A stretch of DNA of 64,000 nucleotides, taken from the NCBI GenBank assembly GCA_000336895.1, contig AOLX01000014.1, forward strand, positions 423,255 to 487,254, read 5' to 3'. Both the position numbers and the translations under genes were made by a program. The notes beneath the pieces were generated by a model, which did not search any database, was not told the DNA's origin, and was given only the letters and a program-made list of their open reading frames with translations. The stretch is from Haloarcula argentinensis DSM 12282. Its GTDB lineage: Archaea; Halobacteriota; Halobacteria; Halobacteriales; Haloarculaceae. Below, one piece after another: positions 24,351 to 33,109 of this stretch. Position 1 is the first letter of the stretch. Each line of letters begins with the position of its first letter.

Positions 24351-25214
24351 CTAGTAGAACTCGCGGACGAGGTCCATCGCGCCCTCGGGCGCACCGTCCG
24401 GAATCTCGGCCATCGAGCCCTCGACGCCCTCACGCTCCTCGAATGGAACGGAATCTTCATCCTGATACAGGACGCCCATGTACTCCTTCTCGCTTTCGAG
24501 GATCTTGTCCTTGGCCTGGTCGCGGTCCGACGGGTCGTGGTCGGTCTCGTCGAGGTCCACGATGGCGTCGCGGAAGTAGTCGTAGGTGTCCACGTCGTTG
24601 AACGTCACACACGGCGAGTAGACGTTCACGAAGCCGAAGCCGTCGTGTTCGACGGCCTTCTGGACGATCTCGGCGTGTCGCTGCGCGTTTGAGGAGAACG
24701 ACTGCGCGATGAACGTCGCACCGGAGGCCAGTGCCAGCGCCTTCGGGTTGACCGGCGGCTGGTTCGGCCCGTCGGGCGAGGTCGAGGTTTCGAAATCCTC
24801 GCGCGAGGTCGGCGAGGCCTGGCCTTTTGTGAGGCCGTAGATGCGGTTGTCCATCACGACGTAGCTCATGTCGACGTTCCGGCGAACGGCGTGGATGAAG
24901 TGGCCGGCACCGATGGAGTACCCGTCACCATCGCCGCCCGAGACCATCACTTCGAGGTCCGGGTTGGCCATCTTCACGCCGATGCCCACCGGCAGGGCGC
25001 GGCCGTGGACGCCGTGCAGGGCGTAGCTGTGCATATACGTCCCGATCTTGCCGGAACAGCCGATACCGGCGACGATGAAGGTGTTGTCCGGGTCGTTGCC
25101 CGTCTCTGCCAGCGCCTTCATCATGCCGTTCATCGTCCCGAAGTCACCGCAGCCGGGACACCAGGTCGGTTGCTTGTCGGATTTGAAGTCTGTGAAGCGA
25201 ACGTCGGAACTCAT
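24351..25214 (-). CDS. korB: 2-oxoacid:ferredoxin oxidoreductase, beta subunit (probable 2-oxoglutarate type)
   Basis: 287 residues. The thiamine pyrophosphate motif is GDGDGYSIGAGH followed by NRIYGLTKGQ. CPGCGD and a later Cys-rich region supply a 4Fe-4S cluster. It forms a heterodimer with the alpha subunit and couples oxidative decarboxylation of a 2-oxoacid to ferredoxin reduction. The N-terminus of the alpha subunit fits KorA of Halobacterium rather than PorA, so 2-oxoglutarate is the likely substrate. Overlaps korA by 4 bases. Confidence 0.88.
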   Translation of the reverse strand: MSSDVRFTDFKSDKQPTWCPGCGDFGTMNGMMKALAETGNDPDNTFIVAGIGCSGKIGTYMHSYALHGVHGRALPVGIGVKMANPDLEVMVSGGDGDGYSIGAGHFIHAVRRNVDMSYVVMDNRIYGLTKGQASPTSREDFETSTSPDGPNQPPVNPKALALASGATFIAQSFSSNAQRHAEIVQKAVEHDGFGFVNVYSPCVTFNDVDTYDYFRDAIVDLDETDHDPSDRDQAKDKILESEKEYMGVLYQDEDSVPFEEREGVEGSMAEIPDGAPEGAMDLVREFY

Positions 25215-26971
25215 TGTGTTGCCTCCGCGGGTGTGTCAAGCGTCTGCTTGATCTCTGTCGCCAGTTCGTCTGCTTTGAACCGCACGCCGTTGTACTTGTT
25301 GATGCGCTGTACCCGTTCGAGGACGTCGTGCTCGATGACGTCCGCGAACTGGCCGGTGGCGTTACACTCGACGACGATGACGTCCTCTGCGGCTTCGATC
25401 TCTTCGGAGAGGTCCGGCCGTGGGAAAATGTACGGCACCGAGAGGAACCGCACGTCGTAGCCGTCCTCCTCCAGCAGCGTCAGTCCCTCGCGCAGGGCTC
25501 CTTCGTTGGAGCCCCAGGAGATGACGAGCGTGTCCGCGTCGGGGTCGCCGAACTCGCGGTAGTCGAAGTCCTCCTGTTCGCGGGCGGTTTCGACTTTCCG
25601 CTGGCGCTTGTCGACCTGCTCGATGCGCACGTCCGTGTCCTCGGTCCGACGACCGAGTTCGTCGTGCTCGAGGCCGGTCGTCATGTGTGCGCCGTCAGTC
25701 GTCCCGGGGAACGCTCGGGGCGAGATGCCGTCGGCGGCCGCGAAGTGGGCCTGGAAGCGCCCCTTCTCGTCCAGCCAGGTATCGATTTCATTCTCGTCGA
25801 CGACCTTTCCGCGGTCGATTTCGACCTCGTCCATGTCGAAGGTCTCGGGGGAGAAGGTTTGTTCCGTCACGGCCATTGCGAGGTCCGAGACGAGGAAAAC
25901 CGGGGTCTGGTACTTCTCGGCGAGGTTGAACGCCTCGACGGTCTTCCAGAAGCACTCGGAGACGGTCGTCGGCGCGACGACGAACCGCGGAATCTCGCCG
26001 TGGCCGCCGTACAGCGTCATGTTGAGATCGCCCTGTTCCTGCTTGGTCGGCATCCCGGTCGAGGGACCGGAGCGCATCACGTCACAGATAACCAGCGGCG
26101 TCTCGCTGGTGGCGACCAGTCCGAACGTCTCGGTCATCAGGTCGATACCCGGCCCGGACGTGGCGGTCATGGCTCGGGCACCGGCGCGGGCCGCGCCAAG
26201 TGCCATGTTGATGGCTGAGAGTTCGTCCTCGGCCTGGACGACCTTCCCGCCGAACTGGTCGACGCGGCCGGTCATGTACTCCATCACGTCCGTCGCCGGC
26301 GTGATGGGATAGCCAGCGTAGAACCGACAGCCGGCGGCGATAGCGCCCATGCCGATGGCCTCGTCGCCGTTGAGGAGCACGTAGTCCTCGTCGGTGGTCT
26401 CCATGTCGTAGTCGAACTCGCCGTACTCCTCCTGGACGTAGTGCTGGCCCTTCCGGGCGGCTTCCTTGTTGTTCTCGACGATGGCCTCGCCCTTGTCGCC
26501 GAAGCGCTTTTCGAGGCTTTCGTCGAGGTTCTCGATGGGGAAGCCGGTGACCTCACACGCCGCGCCGAGGGCGACGACGTTGAGCATGATGGCCCCACCC
26601 GCGTCCTCGGCGAGTCGTTTCAGCGGTACTTCGAGTGCCGTCGCGTCGCCGGGAACCTCCACGTCCTGCATCGTCGAGCGCTCACCGTCGTAGATGATGA
26701 CGGAGTCCTCGTGGAGCTCGTCCTCGTTCTCGTGGATGGTGCGCTCTGTGAGTGCGATAAGGATGTCGAGGCGGTCAACGACACTCTCGACGCGGTCGAC
26801 TGACGTCCGTACCTTGTAGGCAGTGTACCCGCCACGGATGCGGGAGGCGAAGTCCTTTGAGGTGAAGACGTGTCGACCAGCCCGGGAGAGTGCCTGCGCG
26901 AAAATCTTCCCGGTGGAGTCGATTCCATCGCCGGCTTCGCCGCCGATGGCCCAGTTCAGGTCCTCTGGCAT
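25211..26971 (-). CDS. korA: 2-oxoacid:ferredoxin oxidoreductase, alpha subunit (probable 2-oxoglutarate type)
   Basis: 586 residues, a gamma-alpha fusion. The gamma domain begins LNWAIGGEAGDGIDSTGKIFAQ, and the alpha domain has GYPITPATDVMEYM and QAEDELSAINMALGAARAGARA. The order matches haloarchaeal KorA (about 587 residues) rather than PorA (about 632). It catalyses the ferredoxin-linked oxidative step of the TCA cycle, replacing the dehydrogenase complex. ATG at 26971 is chosen because family similarity begins there. It is the first gene of the korAB operon. Confidence 0.9.
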   Translation of the reverse strand: MPEDLNWAIGGEAGDGIDSTGKIFAQALSRAGRHVFTSKDFASRIRGGYTAYKVRTSVDRVESVVDRLDILIALTERTIHENEDELHEDSVIIYDGERSTMQDVEVPGDATALEVPLKRLAEDAGGAIMLNVVALGAACEVTGFPIENLDESLEKRFGDKGEAIVENNKEAARKGQHYVQEEYGEFDYDMETTDEDYVLLNGDEAIGMGAIAAGCRFYAGYPITPATDVMEYMTGRVDQFGGKVVQAEDELSAINMALGAARAGARAMTATSGPGIDLMTETFGLVATSETPLVICDVMRSGPSTGMPTKQEQGDLNMTLYGGHGEIPRFVVAPTTVSECFWKTVEAFNLAEKYQTPVFLVSDLAMAVTEQTFSPETFDMDEVEIDRGKVVDENEIDTWLDEKGRFQAHFAAADGISPRAFPGTTDGAHMTTGLEHDELGRRTEDTDVRIEQVDKRQRKVETAREQEDFDYREFGDPDADTLVISWGSNEGALREGLTLLEEDGYDVRFLSVPYIFPRPDLSEEIEAAEDVIVVECNATGQFADVIEHDVLERVQRINKYNGVRFKADELATEIKQTLDTPAEATQ

Positions 26972-26998
26972 TATATCCCTCGGGTAGCCAGCGTGGTA

Positions 26999-27007
26999 GG
27001 AAAAGCC
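26999..27007 (-). promoter_or_regulatory. Possible korA TATA element
   Basis: On the minus strand GGCTTTTCC lies about 30 bases before the ATG at 26971. Confidence 0.35.
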
Positions 27008-27103
27008 TTCCGTAACCGCCCGCGCGCGCACTACTCGCATTCGAGTGAATACCGGTGTAGTTTCGAGCGGATACCGGCATAATACACCGTATGTGGGAAA
27101 ACA

Positions 27104-27120
27104 CCGGCAATCGATGCCGG
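27104..27120. repeat. Inverted repeat in the divergent korA/flavoprotein control region
   Basis: CCGGCA and TGCCGG flank a 5-base spacer, in the 205 bases between the divergent korA and FNR-like genes. It could be an operator; a regulator is not identified. Confidence 0.35.
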
Positions 27121-27176
27121 CGAACGTGAAACTCCGCGACCGTAACCCCCTTGCCCGGTCACGGTAACTCCCGAGT

Positions 27177-27812
27177 ATGGATGAACGAGTCCTCGACGTG
27201 GTTGCCGTCCGAGATGTCGGACCGGGTACCGTGGCGATCGACTTCGAGACACCGGACGCCTTCGACGCACAGCCAGGTCAGTTCGTCAAGCTGACGCTAC
27301 CCGTTGAGGGGGAGGACGTCTCGCGGTTCTACACGATTTCTTCGCCGACAGTCGAGGGGGCGTTCGAGATCACTGTCGGTATCGACCCCGACGGCGAGCT
27401 GGCCCCCCAGCTCGGCGCGCTCGAAGCGGGCGACGGCGTCCGCATCGCCGGGCCGTTCGGGTCAGATTACTACGAAGGCGAGAGCCGCGCTGTCGTTCTT
27501 GCCGGGGGTCCCGGTGTCGGTCCGGCCGTCGGTATCGCCGAGCGCGCGCTGGACGACGGCAACGAGGCCGCAGTCGTGTATCAGGACGATGCACCGGTCC
27601 ACGAGGAGCGGCTGGACGCGCTCGCTGAGGCCGGAGCGCTCGTCGCGGTCATCGGCAGCGAGGAGTCCCTGACCGAGCCAGTCGCCGACGCCGTCGAGGA
27701 CGGCGGGCAGGTGTTCATTTACGGCTTCGCGGACTTCCTCGACGCCGCCACGGAAGCGCTGGAAGCTGCTGGGGTCAACACTGACGACGCGAAGGTCGAG
27801 AACTTCGGATAG
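27177..27812 (+). CDS. FAD-dependent oxidoreductase of the ferredoxin-NADP reductase type
   Basis: 211 residues. The FAD domain motif is SRFYTISS (about residues 49-56). The nicotinamide half has VVLAGGPGVGPAVGIAERAL and ends with a YGFADFLDAA stretch, near the C-terminus, as in this family. It is divergent from korAB, whose product reduces ferredoxin, so electron exchange between ferredoxin and NAD(P)H is plausible but inferred. No iron-sulfur cysteines. Confidence 0.85.
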   Translation: MDERVLDVVAVRDVGPGTVAIDFETPDAFDAQPGQFVKLTLPVEGEDVSRFYTISSPTVEGAFEITVGIDPDGELAPQLGALEAGDGVRIAGPFGSDYYEGESRAVVLAGGPGVGPAVGIAERALDDGNEAAVVYQDDAPVHEERLDALAEAGALVAVIGSEESLTEPVADAVEDGGQVFIYGFADFLDAATEALEAAGVNTDDAKVENFG

Positions 27813-27882
27813 GTCGGTCGAGCGCCGTTCGGGCGCTGTCTTATCGGCTGGCCGTCCCTACGATAGACCGCTGGTAGCGGCG

Positions 27883-28749
27883 TTATTGCTCCTCACCGGC
27901 GTCCGACGCTCGAACAGTCATCACCGGCACCGGCGAGGTTCGGACCAGCTTTTCCGCAACGCTGCCCAGTAGGTAGCGGTCGATGCCGGTACGGCCGTGA
28001 GTTCCGATGATGACGAGGTCGGCATCAGCTTCCTCAATAGCGTCGAGGATAGCCCGATACGGGACGCCGTGCGCGATAGCTGTCTCGACGGTTTCGACCC
28101 CCATCTCGGAGAGTCGGTCGGACGTATTCTCGACTGCATCCGTCGCAACTGACTCCAGCTCGTCGACGATAACGCTCGATCCGACATCGACACCGAGCGA
28201 CCGCGTGTCAACGACCGAAACGAGATGGACGGTGGCATCGGTTACGCTTGCGAGCGCGCCCGCCGGTTCAATCGCTGCCTCCGCGCCGCTACTGCCGTCG
28301 GTTGGGAGCAGAATGTCGTCGAACGAAACGGTGCCCGGCTCCGCGTCGGCTTTGACCGAGAGGACTGGCACGTCGGCGAGGCGGACGACCTTTTCGGTAA
28401 CGCTGCCCAGGAGGAACCGCCGGACCCCAGTTCGACCGTGGGTCCCCATGACGATGAGATTGATGTCGGTCTCGTCGGCGTAGTCGAGAACCGCGTCGTG
28501 GACGACTCCCTCGCGGACCGCGGCGGTGACGGACAGGTCCTCGGTGTCGACGTGGTTAGCCTGGGATTCTATGAAGGCCGCTGCTGGGGAGTCGCCGTCG
28601 TAATCCCAGTCGTCCGTGGGTCCGTGCTCGTCAACGACCGAAAGGACGTGAACGGTGGTGTCGTGTGTTCTTGCGAGCGTCGCGGCGGCCTCAAACGCGC
28701 GCTCGGAACCGGGGCTGCCGTCGGTCGGCACGAGGATACTATCGAACAT
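27883..28749 (-). CDS. Tandem universal stress protein
   Basis: 288 residues with two Usp domains. Each starts with a (D)ILLPTDGSSG-like strand (residues 1-14 and about 150-160) and ends with an ATP loop: MGTHGRTGVRRFLLGS and IGTHGRTGIDRYLLGS. It probably works as a pseudo-homodimer that binds ATP. ATG at 28749 is chosen because it starts exactly at the family's conserved MFDSILVPTDGS. It stands alone, divergent from the HTH/zinc-ribbon gene. Confidence 0.92.
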   Translation of the reverse strand: MFDSILVPTDGSPGSERAFEAAATLARTHDTTVHVLSVVDEHGPTDDWDYDGDSPAAAFIESQANHVDTEDLSVTAAVREGVVHDAVLDYADETDINLIVMGTHGRTGVRRFLLGSVTEKVVRLADVPVLSVKADAEPGTVSFDDILLPTDGSSGAEAAIEPAGALASVTDATVHLVSVVDTRSLGVDVGSSVIVDELESVATDAVENTSDRLSEMGVETVETAIAHGVPYRAILDAIEEADADLVIIGTHGRTGIDRYLLGSVAEKLVRTSPVPVMTVRASDAGEEQ

Positions 28750-28882
28750 CGGTTGGTGTCGCTGTTCACCGCCGTCGGTGATAAAGTATCGTGGCGGATG
28801 GAGGAACGTGGCGGATGGGGGAACTGGCCGGGAGACGGCGACGGTGGTGCCACAAGAACAGAACAAAGCCTATAACAATCGG

Positions 28883-29188
28883 ATGCCAACTTCTCCCATG
28901 CGCGAGGCAAGTCGGACGACGCGCCAGCGCATCGCTGACCAACTACGCGACGAAGCGATGGCCGCCGGGACAATCGCGAACGAGTTCGAGATACAGACCA
29001 GCGACGCGCTCACACACGTAGAGCACATCTCGAAATCTCTGGAATCGACCGACGAACAGCTCCTCGTTGCCCCACCCGAGTGCGAGGAGTGCGGCTTCAC
29101 GGACTTCGATGACCTGACGAACCGACCGAGCCGGTGTCCGGAGTGCAAATGCGAGGCCGTCTCGGAGCCGGCGTACCGAATCAGCTGA
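28883..29188 (+). CDS. HTH/zinc-ribbon transcriptional regulator-like protein
   Basis: 101 residues (96 if the second ATG at 28898 is used). The N-terminal half has TTRQRIADQLRDEAMAAGTIANEFE, a winged-helix-like HTH. The C-terminal half has CEECGFTD and CPECKCEA, a zinc ribbon. This matches COG3357-type predicted regulators. DNA target unknown. It is separate from the neighbouring genes. Confidence 0.82.
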   Translation: MPTSPMREASRTTRQRIADQLRDEAMAAGTIANEFEIQTSDALTHVEHISKSLESTDEQLLVAPPECEECGFTDFDDLTNRPSRCPECKCEAVSEPAYRIS

Positions 29189-29225
29189 TACAGGCACGAC
29201 TCTCGGCGGCACCGATTCTGTGCGT

Positions 29226-29642
29226 TCAGTTTCCGGAGAAGCCGATGCGACCGCGTGATGAAAGGTCGTGGTCGCCGGACGGCCCCTGGTTTTCGAACTC
29301 GTAGCGCTCGTCGGTCAGGTAGACATCACCGTCCTCGGTGGTGATAGCGACTTCCTCCAGAACCGCCCCTTCGCAGGGACCGTAGTTACACAGCCCCGAA
29401 TCGGATGCAAACGTCGCCCCGTGTTTCTCACACACCAGTTCTCCGTTGCGGATCGTCGCTCCACTGCCCTTGTCCAATCGGACATCCGTCCAGTGGGGAC
29501 AGTAGTTCTCGAACGCGACGACTGCATCTGACAACTCGACAATAATCGCTTCCTTGGTGTCGAACCCGTCGCGAACAGTGAACAGAAATGTTCCGTCATC
29601 AGGTACCTCGTCCAGTGCGACGATACGGCTGTCCTCGTCCAT
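29226..29642 (-). CDS. Rieske (2Fe-2S) ferredoxin-like protein
   Basis: 138 residues from an ATG at 29642. The cluster ligands are CPHW (with ENY before it) and CEKHGATF, giving Cys-x-His and Cys-x2-His. It lacks a membrane helix or Tat signal, so it is probably a cytoplasmic electron carrier or a dioxygenase-type ferredoxin. Partner unknown. It may be co-transcribed with the dubious frame upstream (see 29644-29901). Confidence 0.87.
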   Translation of the reverse strand: MDEDSRIVALDEVPDDGTFLFTVRDGFDTKEAIIVELSDAVVAFENYCPHWTDVRLDKGSGATIRNGELVCEKHGATFASDSGLCNYGPCEGAVLEEVAITTEDGDVYLTDERYEFENQGPSGDHDLSSRGRIGFSGN

Positions 29643-29643
29643 A

Positions 29644-29901
29644 CTACGCATCCGTAAGGATGTAAGCCGTTTCAAACCGCCGGTCACGGCGAGTAGCGCG
29701 GAACGTAGCTCCGCAGACCGTTGTGGTGGGAATCAAGTCGCCAAAGCCGTGAACGGCCACCAAGCGGGTCCCGGATTCGGACCACTCGTCGGGATTCTGA
29801 TGTCCACTGGCACGGTGGGTTCTGAGTTGCGTCTCGCTATTGGCGGTGTAGAGCGCGAAGACGTGGTGAACGAGCCGTCTCGATACAGAGTGAGTTTGCA
29901 A
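29644..29901 (-). CDS. Possible small protein before the Rieske gene
   Basis: 85 residues, needing a TTG start. Its stop (TAG) is 1 base before the ATG of the Rieske gene, which would fit a tight operon. Against it are the rare start and a composition with several His, Thr and Arg that is less acidic than its neighbours. No motif is recognised. Confidence 0.25.
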   Translation of the reverse strand: MQTHSVSRRLVHHVFALYTANSETQLRTHRASGHQNPDEWSESGTRLVAVHGFGDLIPTTTVCGATFRATRRDRRFETAYILTDA

Positions 29902-30129
29902 TTAAGCAATCAAATAAGAAATACGTTCCCAACGCTGTATATATCGAGGGTCGGAAGTGAGTATAGATAGCGGCTCTGTCGACGATTCTTTCCCTGATTA
30001 GCATTCAGGTCCTCTCGAACTCTGACACATAATCCTACTATCACTACCGACTATTTATTATGATGTAGTGTTTCATCATTCTTTGCAGATGTACATGATA
30101 GATAACATGAGACAGACCTTCGATTCCAG
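29902..30129. other. AT-rich intergenic region upstream of amylase
   Basis: Together with the doubtful frame before it, this is a roughly 490-base gap. It is AT-rich, with several TATA-like stretches (for example around 29915-29945 and CTATTTATTATG at about 30050-30061). No clear inverted repeat or known maltose-regulator site is seen. The amylase promoter is probably in the last 100 bases. Confidence 0.5.
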
Positions 30130-31431
30130 ATGAACAGAACCCAAATAACCGGCAGTGGCCGAGCGTCTCGGCGAACTGTGCTGAAAGGGATTGGCGCGCT
30201 CGGTGCTGCAGTATTCGGTACCGCCACATCGGTCGGCAGTAGCGCCGCCGTCGGTGATAGCGCGGTGTACCAGTACTACCACACAGACTGGACAGAAGTC
30301 ACAGCGACGCTGGAAACAGTCGCACAACAGGGCTACGATGCAATTCAGGTTCCACCGGCCCATCGGAGCCGCCTCGATCGGAACCATCAAAACGGTGTCA
30401 CCGACCCGCCGCTGGGGTACCAGCCCGTCGACCTGACGGATTTCAACAGCGTGTTCGGCACAGAGCCCGAGTACGAGGCGATGGTTCAGGAGGCCCACAA
30501 TCAGGGCCTCGACGTCGTCGTCGACGCAGTCATCAACCACATGGCTGCAAACGACGACTTCCGGGACGCGCCGGGCATTACGTTCGAGGACCTCCCCCGG
30601 TTCAGCGAACGCGACTTCCACCCGAAAGACGACATTAACTACGACGATCCAGAGTCGGTCGAGGACGACTGGCTCGTCGGACTGAAAGACCTGAAACAGA
30701 CGTCCGAATACGTCCGCGGCGAGTTACAGAACTACGTCCAGAAGTACGCGGACCTCGGTGTCGACGGCATTCGCTGGGACGCAGCCAAACACGTCCCCGA
30801 GTCGTTCTTCGCCGACTACGCGAACCAGTGGGCCGACGACCTCGATCTCTGGACAGTGGGTGAGGTGCTCGACGGCGATGTCAGCGTCTGCCAGGGGTAC
30901 GCTGACACGGGGATGTCCGTCACTGACTACCCACTCTATTACACGATGAAAGAGGAGACGTTCCACAGCGGCGGCGATATGCAGGCGCTCGACGGCGCCG
31001 GCATGGTGAATCAGTCGCCGTTCCAGGCGTTCACGTTCGTTTCAAACCACGACAGCGGGCCGCCGGACTACGAGAAACTCGCGTACGCCTACATCCTCAC
31101 ATACGAGGGGTATCCACGGGTGTACAGCAACCGTATCAGTGTCGACGACGACGACATCCGGAACCTCCTCTGGATCCGGAACAACCTCGCAAGCGGCGAC
31201 GCTCAGACCCGTCACGTCGATCAGGACCTGTACGTCTACGAGCGCAAAGGGAACCTCCTCGTCGGCCTGAACCGTGCGAGCGGCCAGCGGAGCAAGTGGG
31301 TCCCCACAAGCTGGACGAACCAGGCACTCAACGATTACAGCGGCAACGCGGGCAACGTCTCGACCAACGGTGACAGCTGGGTGCAGATCACCGTTCCCGC
31401 AACAAGTTGGGTCTGCTACGCACCCGAGTAG
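30130..31431 (+). CDS. amyH: Alpha-amylase (GH13), Tat-exported
   Basis: 433 residues. A Tat signal (ASRRTVLKGIG, residues 12-22) precedes the GH13 barrel, which has the catalytic set Asp217 (GIRWDAAKH), Glu245 (VGEVLDGD) and Asp308 (FVSNHDSG). INHMA at about 135-139 and YQPVDL near 97 are the other conserved regions. It hydrolyses starch outside the cell. Its Tat signal and length agree with AmyH of Haloarcula hispanica, which I use only as a likely match. It stands alone. Confidence 0.93.
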   Translation: MNRTQITGSGRASRRTVLKGIGALGAAVFGTATSVGSSAAVGDSAVYQYYHTDWTEVTATLETVAQQGYDAIQVPPAHRSRLDRNHQNGVTDPPLGYQPVDLTDFNSVFGTEPEYEAMVQEAHNQGLDVVVDAVINHMAANDDFRDAPGITFEDLPRFSERDFHPKDDINYDDPESVEDDWLVGLKDLKQTSEYVRGELQNYVQKYADLGVDGIRWDAAKHVPESFFADYANQWADDLDLWTVGEVLDGDVSVCQGYADTGMSVTDYPLYYTMKEETFHSGGDMQALDGAGMVNQSPFQAFTFVSNHDSGPPDYEKLAYAYILTYEGYPRVYSNRISVDDDDIRNLLWIRNNLASGDAQTRHVDQDLYVYERKGNLLVGLNRASGQRSKWVPTSWTNQALNDYSGNAGNVSTNGDSWVQITVPATSWVCYAPE

Positions 31432-31505
31432 GCAGCGGACACGGGCACCAGTCAGCTAGCACGCCAGCGATCCACGCTGGCTTGCTTTCTACCCCTTCAG
31501 TGCAA

Positions 31506-32378
31506 TCAGTACTGTTGCTCCTCGATGCGCTCGTCGAACAGTCGCTGGAGGAGCTTCGTCATCGGCCCGCTCCCGACGGAGATGCCGTCGACGGTCTCGA
31601 TCGGCCGGATCTCCCACGTCGAGTTTGTGAGAAACGCCTCGTCGGCGTCGCGAAGGGCATCGCGCGAGTAGTGGCCCGTTTCGACGGGGAAGTCCTCGCC
31701 GCGAGCGATGTCCATCACCACGTCGCGGGTGACCCCCGGTAGCAGATCGAGGTCCGTACTCGGCGTCCGGAGACCGTTGTCCGTGACGAAAAAGAGGTTG
31801 CTCGTCGCTCCTTCGGCCAGATTCCCATCCGTGTCCCGGATGAGACACTCGTCGGCTGGTTCGCCGCCGGCGGCGGCTTTCCGGAGTTCCAGCCGGCCGA
31901 GAATCCCGTTGAGGTAGTTGTGCGTCTTCGCGTCCGCCGGGACGGCCTCGCTGGGAATCCGCCGGGTCCTGACCGTCTGGACCGACGCCGGTTCGTCCCA
32001 GACACGCTCGCCGTCAAGGCCGCCCCGTGGCAGTCCCTTGCATATGACGACGACAGTCGGGTCGACGTCGCTCCCCGGCGTGAGCTTCCCGGGCTGGACG
32101 CCCCGCGTGACAGATAGCCGGACGTACGCCTCCTCCAAGTCGTTAGCCGTGAGCGTCTCATCGACACGCTCCCGGAGGTCCTCGGGCACGGCGTCGGCGA
32201 AGCCCAGCGTCTCGGCCGTCCGCTGGAGACGGTCGCGGTGGGCGTCCCACCGGAACGGCTCGCCGCCGTAGGCCCGGAGCGTTTCGAACGCCGCGTCGCC
32301 GTAGATAAACCCGCGGTCGCGCACTGACACCGTCGCCTCGTCCTCGGGGACGAGCGTCCCGTTTACGTGGTATTGCAT
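31506..32378 (-). CDS. pabC: Class IV aminotransferase / aminodeoxychorismate lyase (PabC)
   Basis: 290 residues. The PLP lysine is Lys151 in AKTHNYLNG. Fold type IV features such as GFIYGDAAFETLRAY, and the ANRF/NLFFVTDNGL region are present. It would convert aminodeoxychorismate to para-aminobenzoate, though D-amino acid or branched-chain aminotransferase activity cannot be excluded. Context strongly favours PabC because pabA and pabB precede it. It overlaps pabA by 16 bases. Confidence 0.88.
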   Translation of the reverse strand: MQYHVNGTLVPEDEATVSVRDRGFIYGDAAFETLRAYGGEPFRWDAHRDRLQRTAETLGFADAVPEDLRERVDETLTANDLEEAYVRLSVTRGVQPGKLTPGSDVDPTVVVICKGLPRGGLDGERVWDEPASVQTVRTRRIPSEAVPADAKTHNYLNGILGRLELRKAAAGGEPADECLIRDTDGNLAEGATSNLFFVTDNGLRTPSTDLDLLPGVTRDVVMDIARGEDFPVETGHYSRDALRDADEAFLTNSTWEIRPIETVDGISVGSGPMTKLLQRLFDERIEEQQY

Positions 32379-33109
32379 AGCAGGCAGAAGTTCTCGATCA
32401 TGGTCTTACCGTGATCAGTCAGGATGCTTTCGGGATGGAACTGGACGCCGATGTGTGGGCGGTCGTTGTGGCGGACGCCCATGACGACCTGCGACTCGTC
32501 CGTGCCGTCGGCGGTGGCAGCATCGGCTGACTCCGGTACCGCAGCGGCCCCAGCGTCGTCGTCGCTGACAGTGTATGCCGTTTCGGTCAGCACGTCGGGG
32601 AGGTGCTCGCGGTCGACCGCAAGCGAGTGGTACCGGCCGACGTCGAACGGGTCCGAGATGTCTTCGAACACACCTGTGCCGTCGTGGGTGACCGACGAAG
32701 ACTTGCCGTGGACAACCGCCTCGGCGTGGCCGACGGGTGCGCCGTTGGCCGCACACAGCGCCTGATGGCCGAGACAGACACCCAGTGTCGGGTATTCCAG
32801 CTCCTCGAATATCGGCATTGAGACGCCCGCCTCCTCGGGCGTCCCCGGTCCCGGTGAGACGACGATACCGTCGGGGTCCATCTCCCGGATGTCCTCGATA
32901 TCGATAGCGTCGTTGCGCCGCACAACTACGTCGTCCTCGGTCCCGCCGAGGCGGAGGACCACTTCGCCGACGTACTGGACGAGGTTGTACGCGAAGGAGT
33001 CGTAGTTATCGACGACCAGCACGGTCGGCGCCAGCGAATCTGTCGCCGGACCGCCCGCGGCGTCGGTGCCGCTATCGCCGCTACCACCGCTGTCAAAATG
33101 GCCGCTCAT
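32363..33109 (-). CDS. pabA: Aminodeoxychorismate/anthranilate synthase glutaminase subunit
   Basis: 248 residues, a class I glutamine amidotransferase. The active-site triad is Cys112 (GVCLGHQA), His225 and Glu227 (VQFHPES). Two acidic low-complexity stretches, the N-terminal 27 residues and about 184-206, are extra compared with bacterial PabA. It feeds ammonia to the synthase subunit upstream, which it overlaps by 4 bases. TrpG would look alike; the operon with a PabC gene favours folate/PABA synthesis. Confidence 0.88.
   Translation of the reverse strand: MSGHFDSGGSGDSGTDAAGGPATDSLAPTVLVVDNYDSFAYNLVQYVGEVVLRLGGTEDDVVVRRNDAIDIEDIREMDPDGIVVSPGPGTPEEAGVSMPIFEELEYPTLGVCLGHQALCAANGAPVGHAEAVVHGKSSSVTHDGTGVFEDISDPFDVGRYHSLAVDREHLPDVLTETAYTVSDDDAGAAAVPESADAATADGTDESQVVMGVRHNDRPHIGVQFHPESILTDHGKTMIENFCLLCNTT

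Noticed and set aside
25214..26218. Plus-strand frame of about 334 codons over korA
   Set aside because: Shadow of a well-supported oxidoreductase gene.
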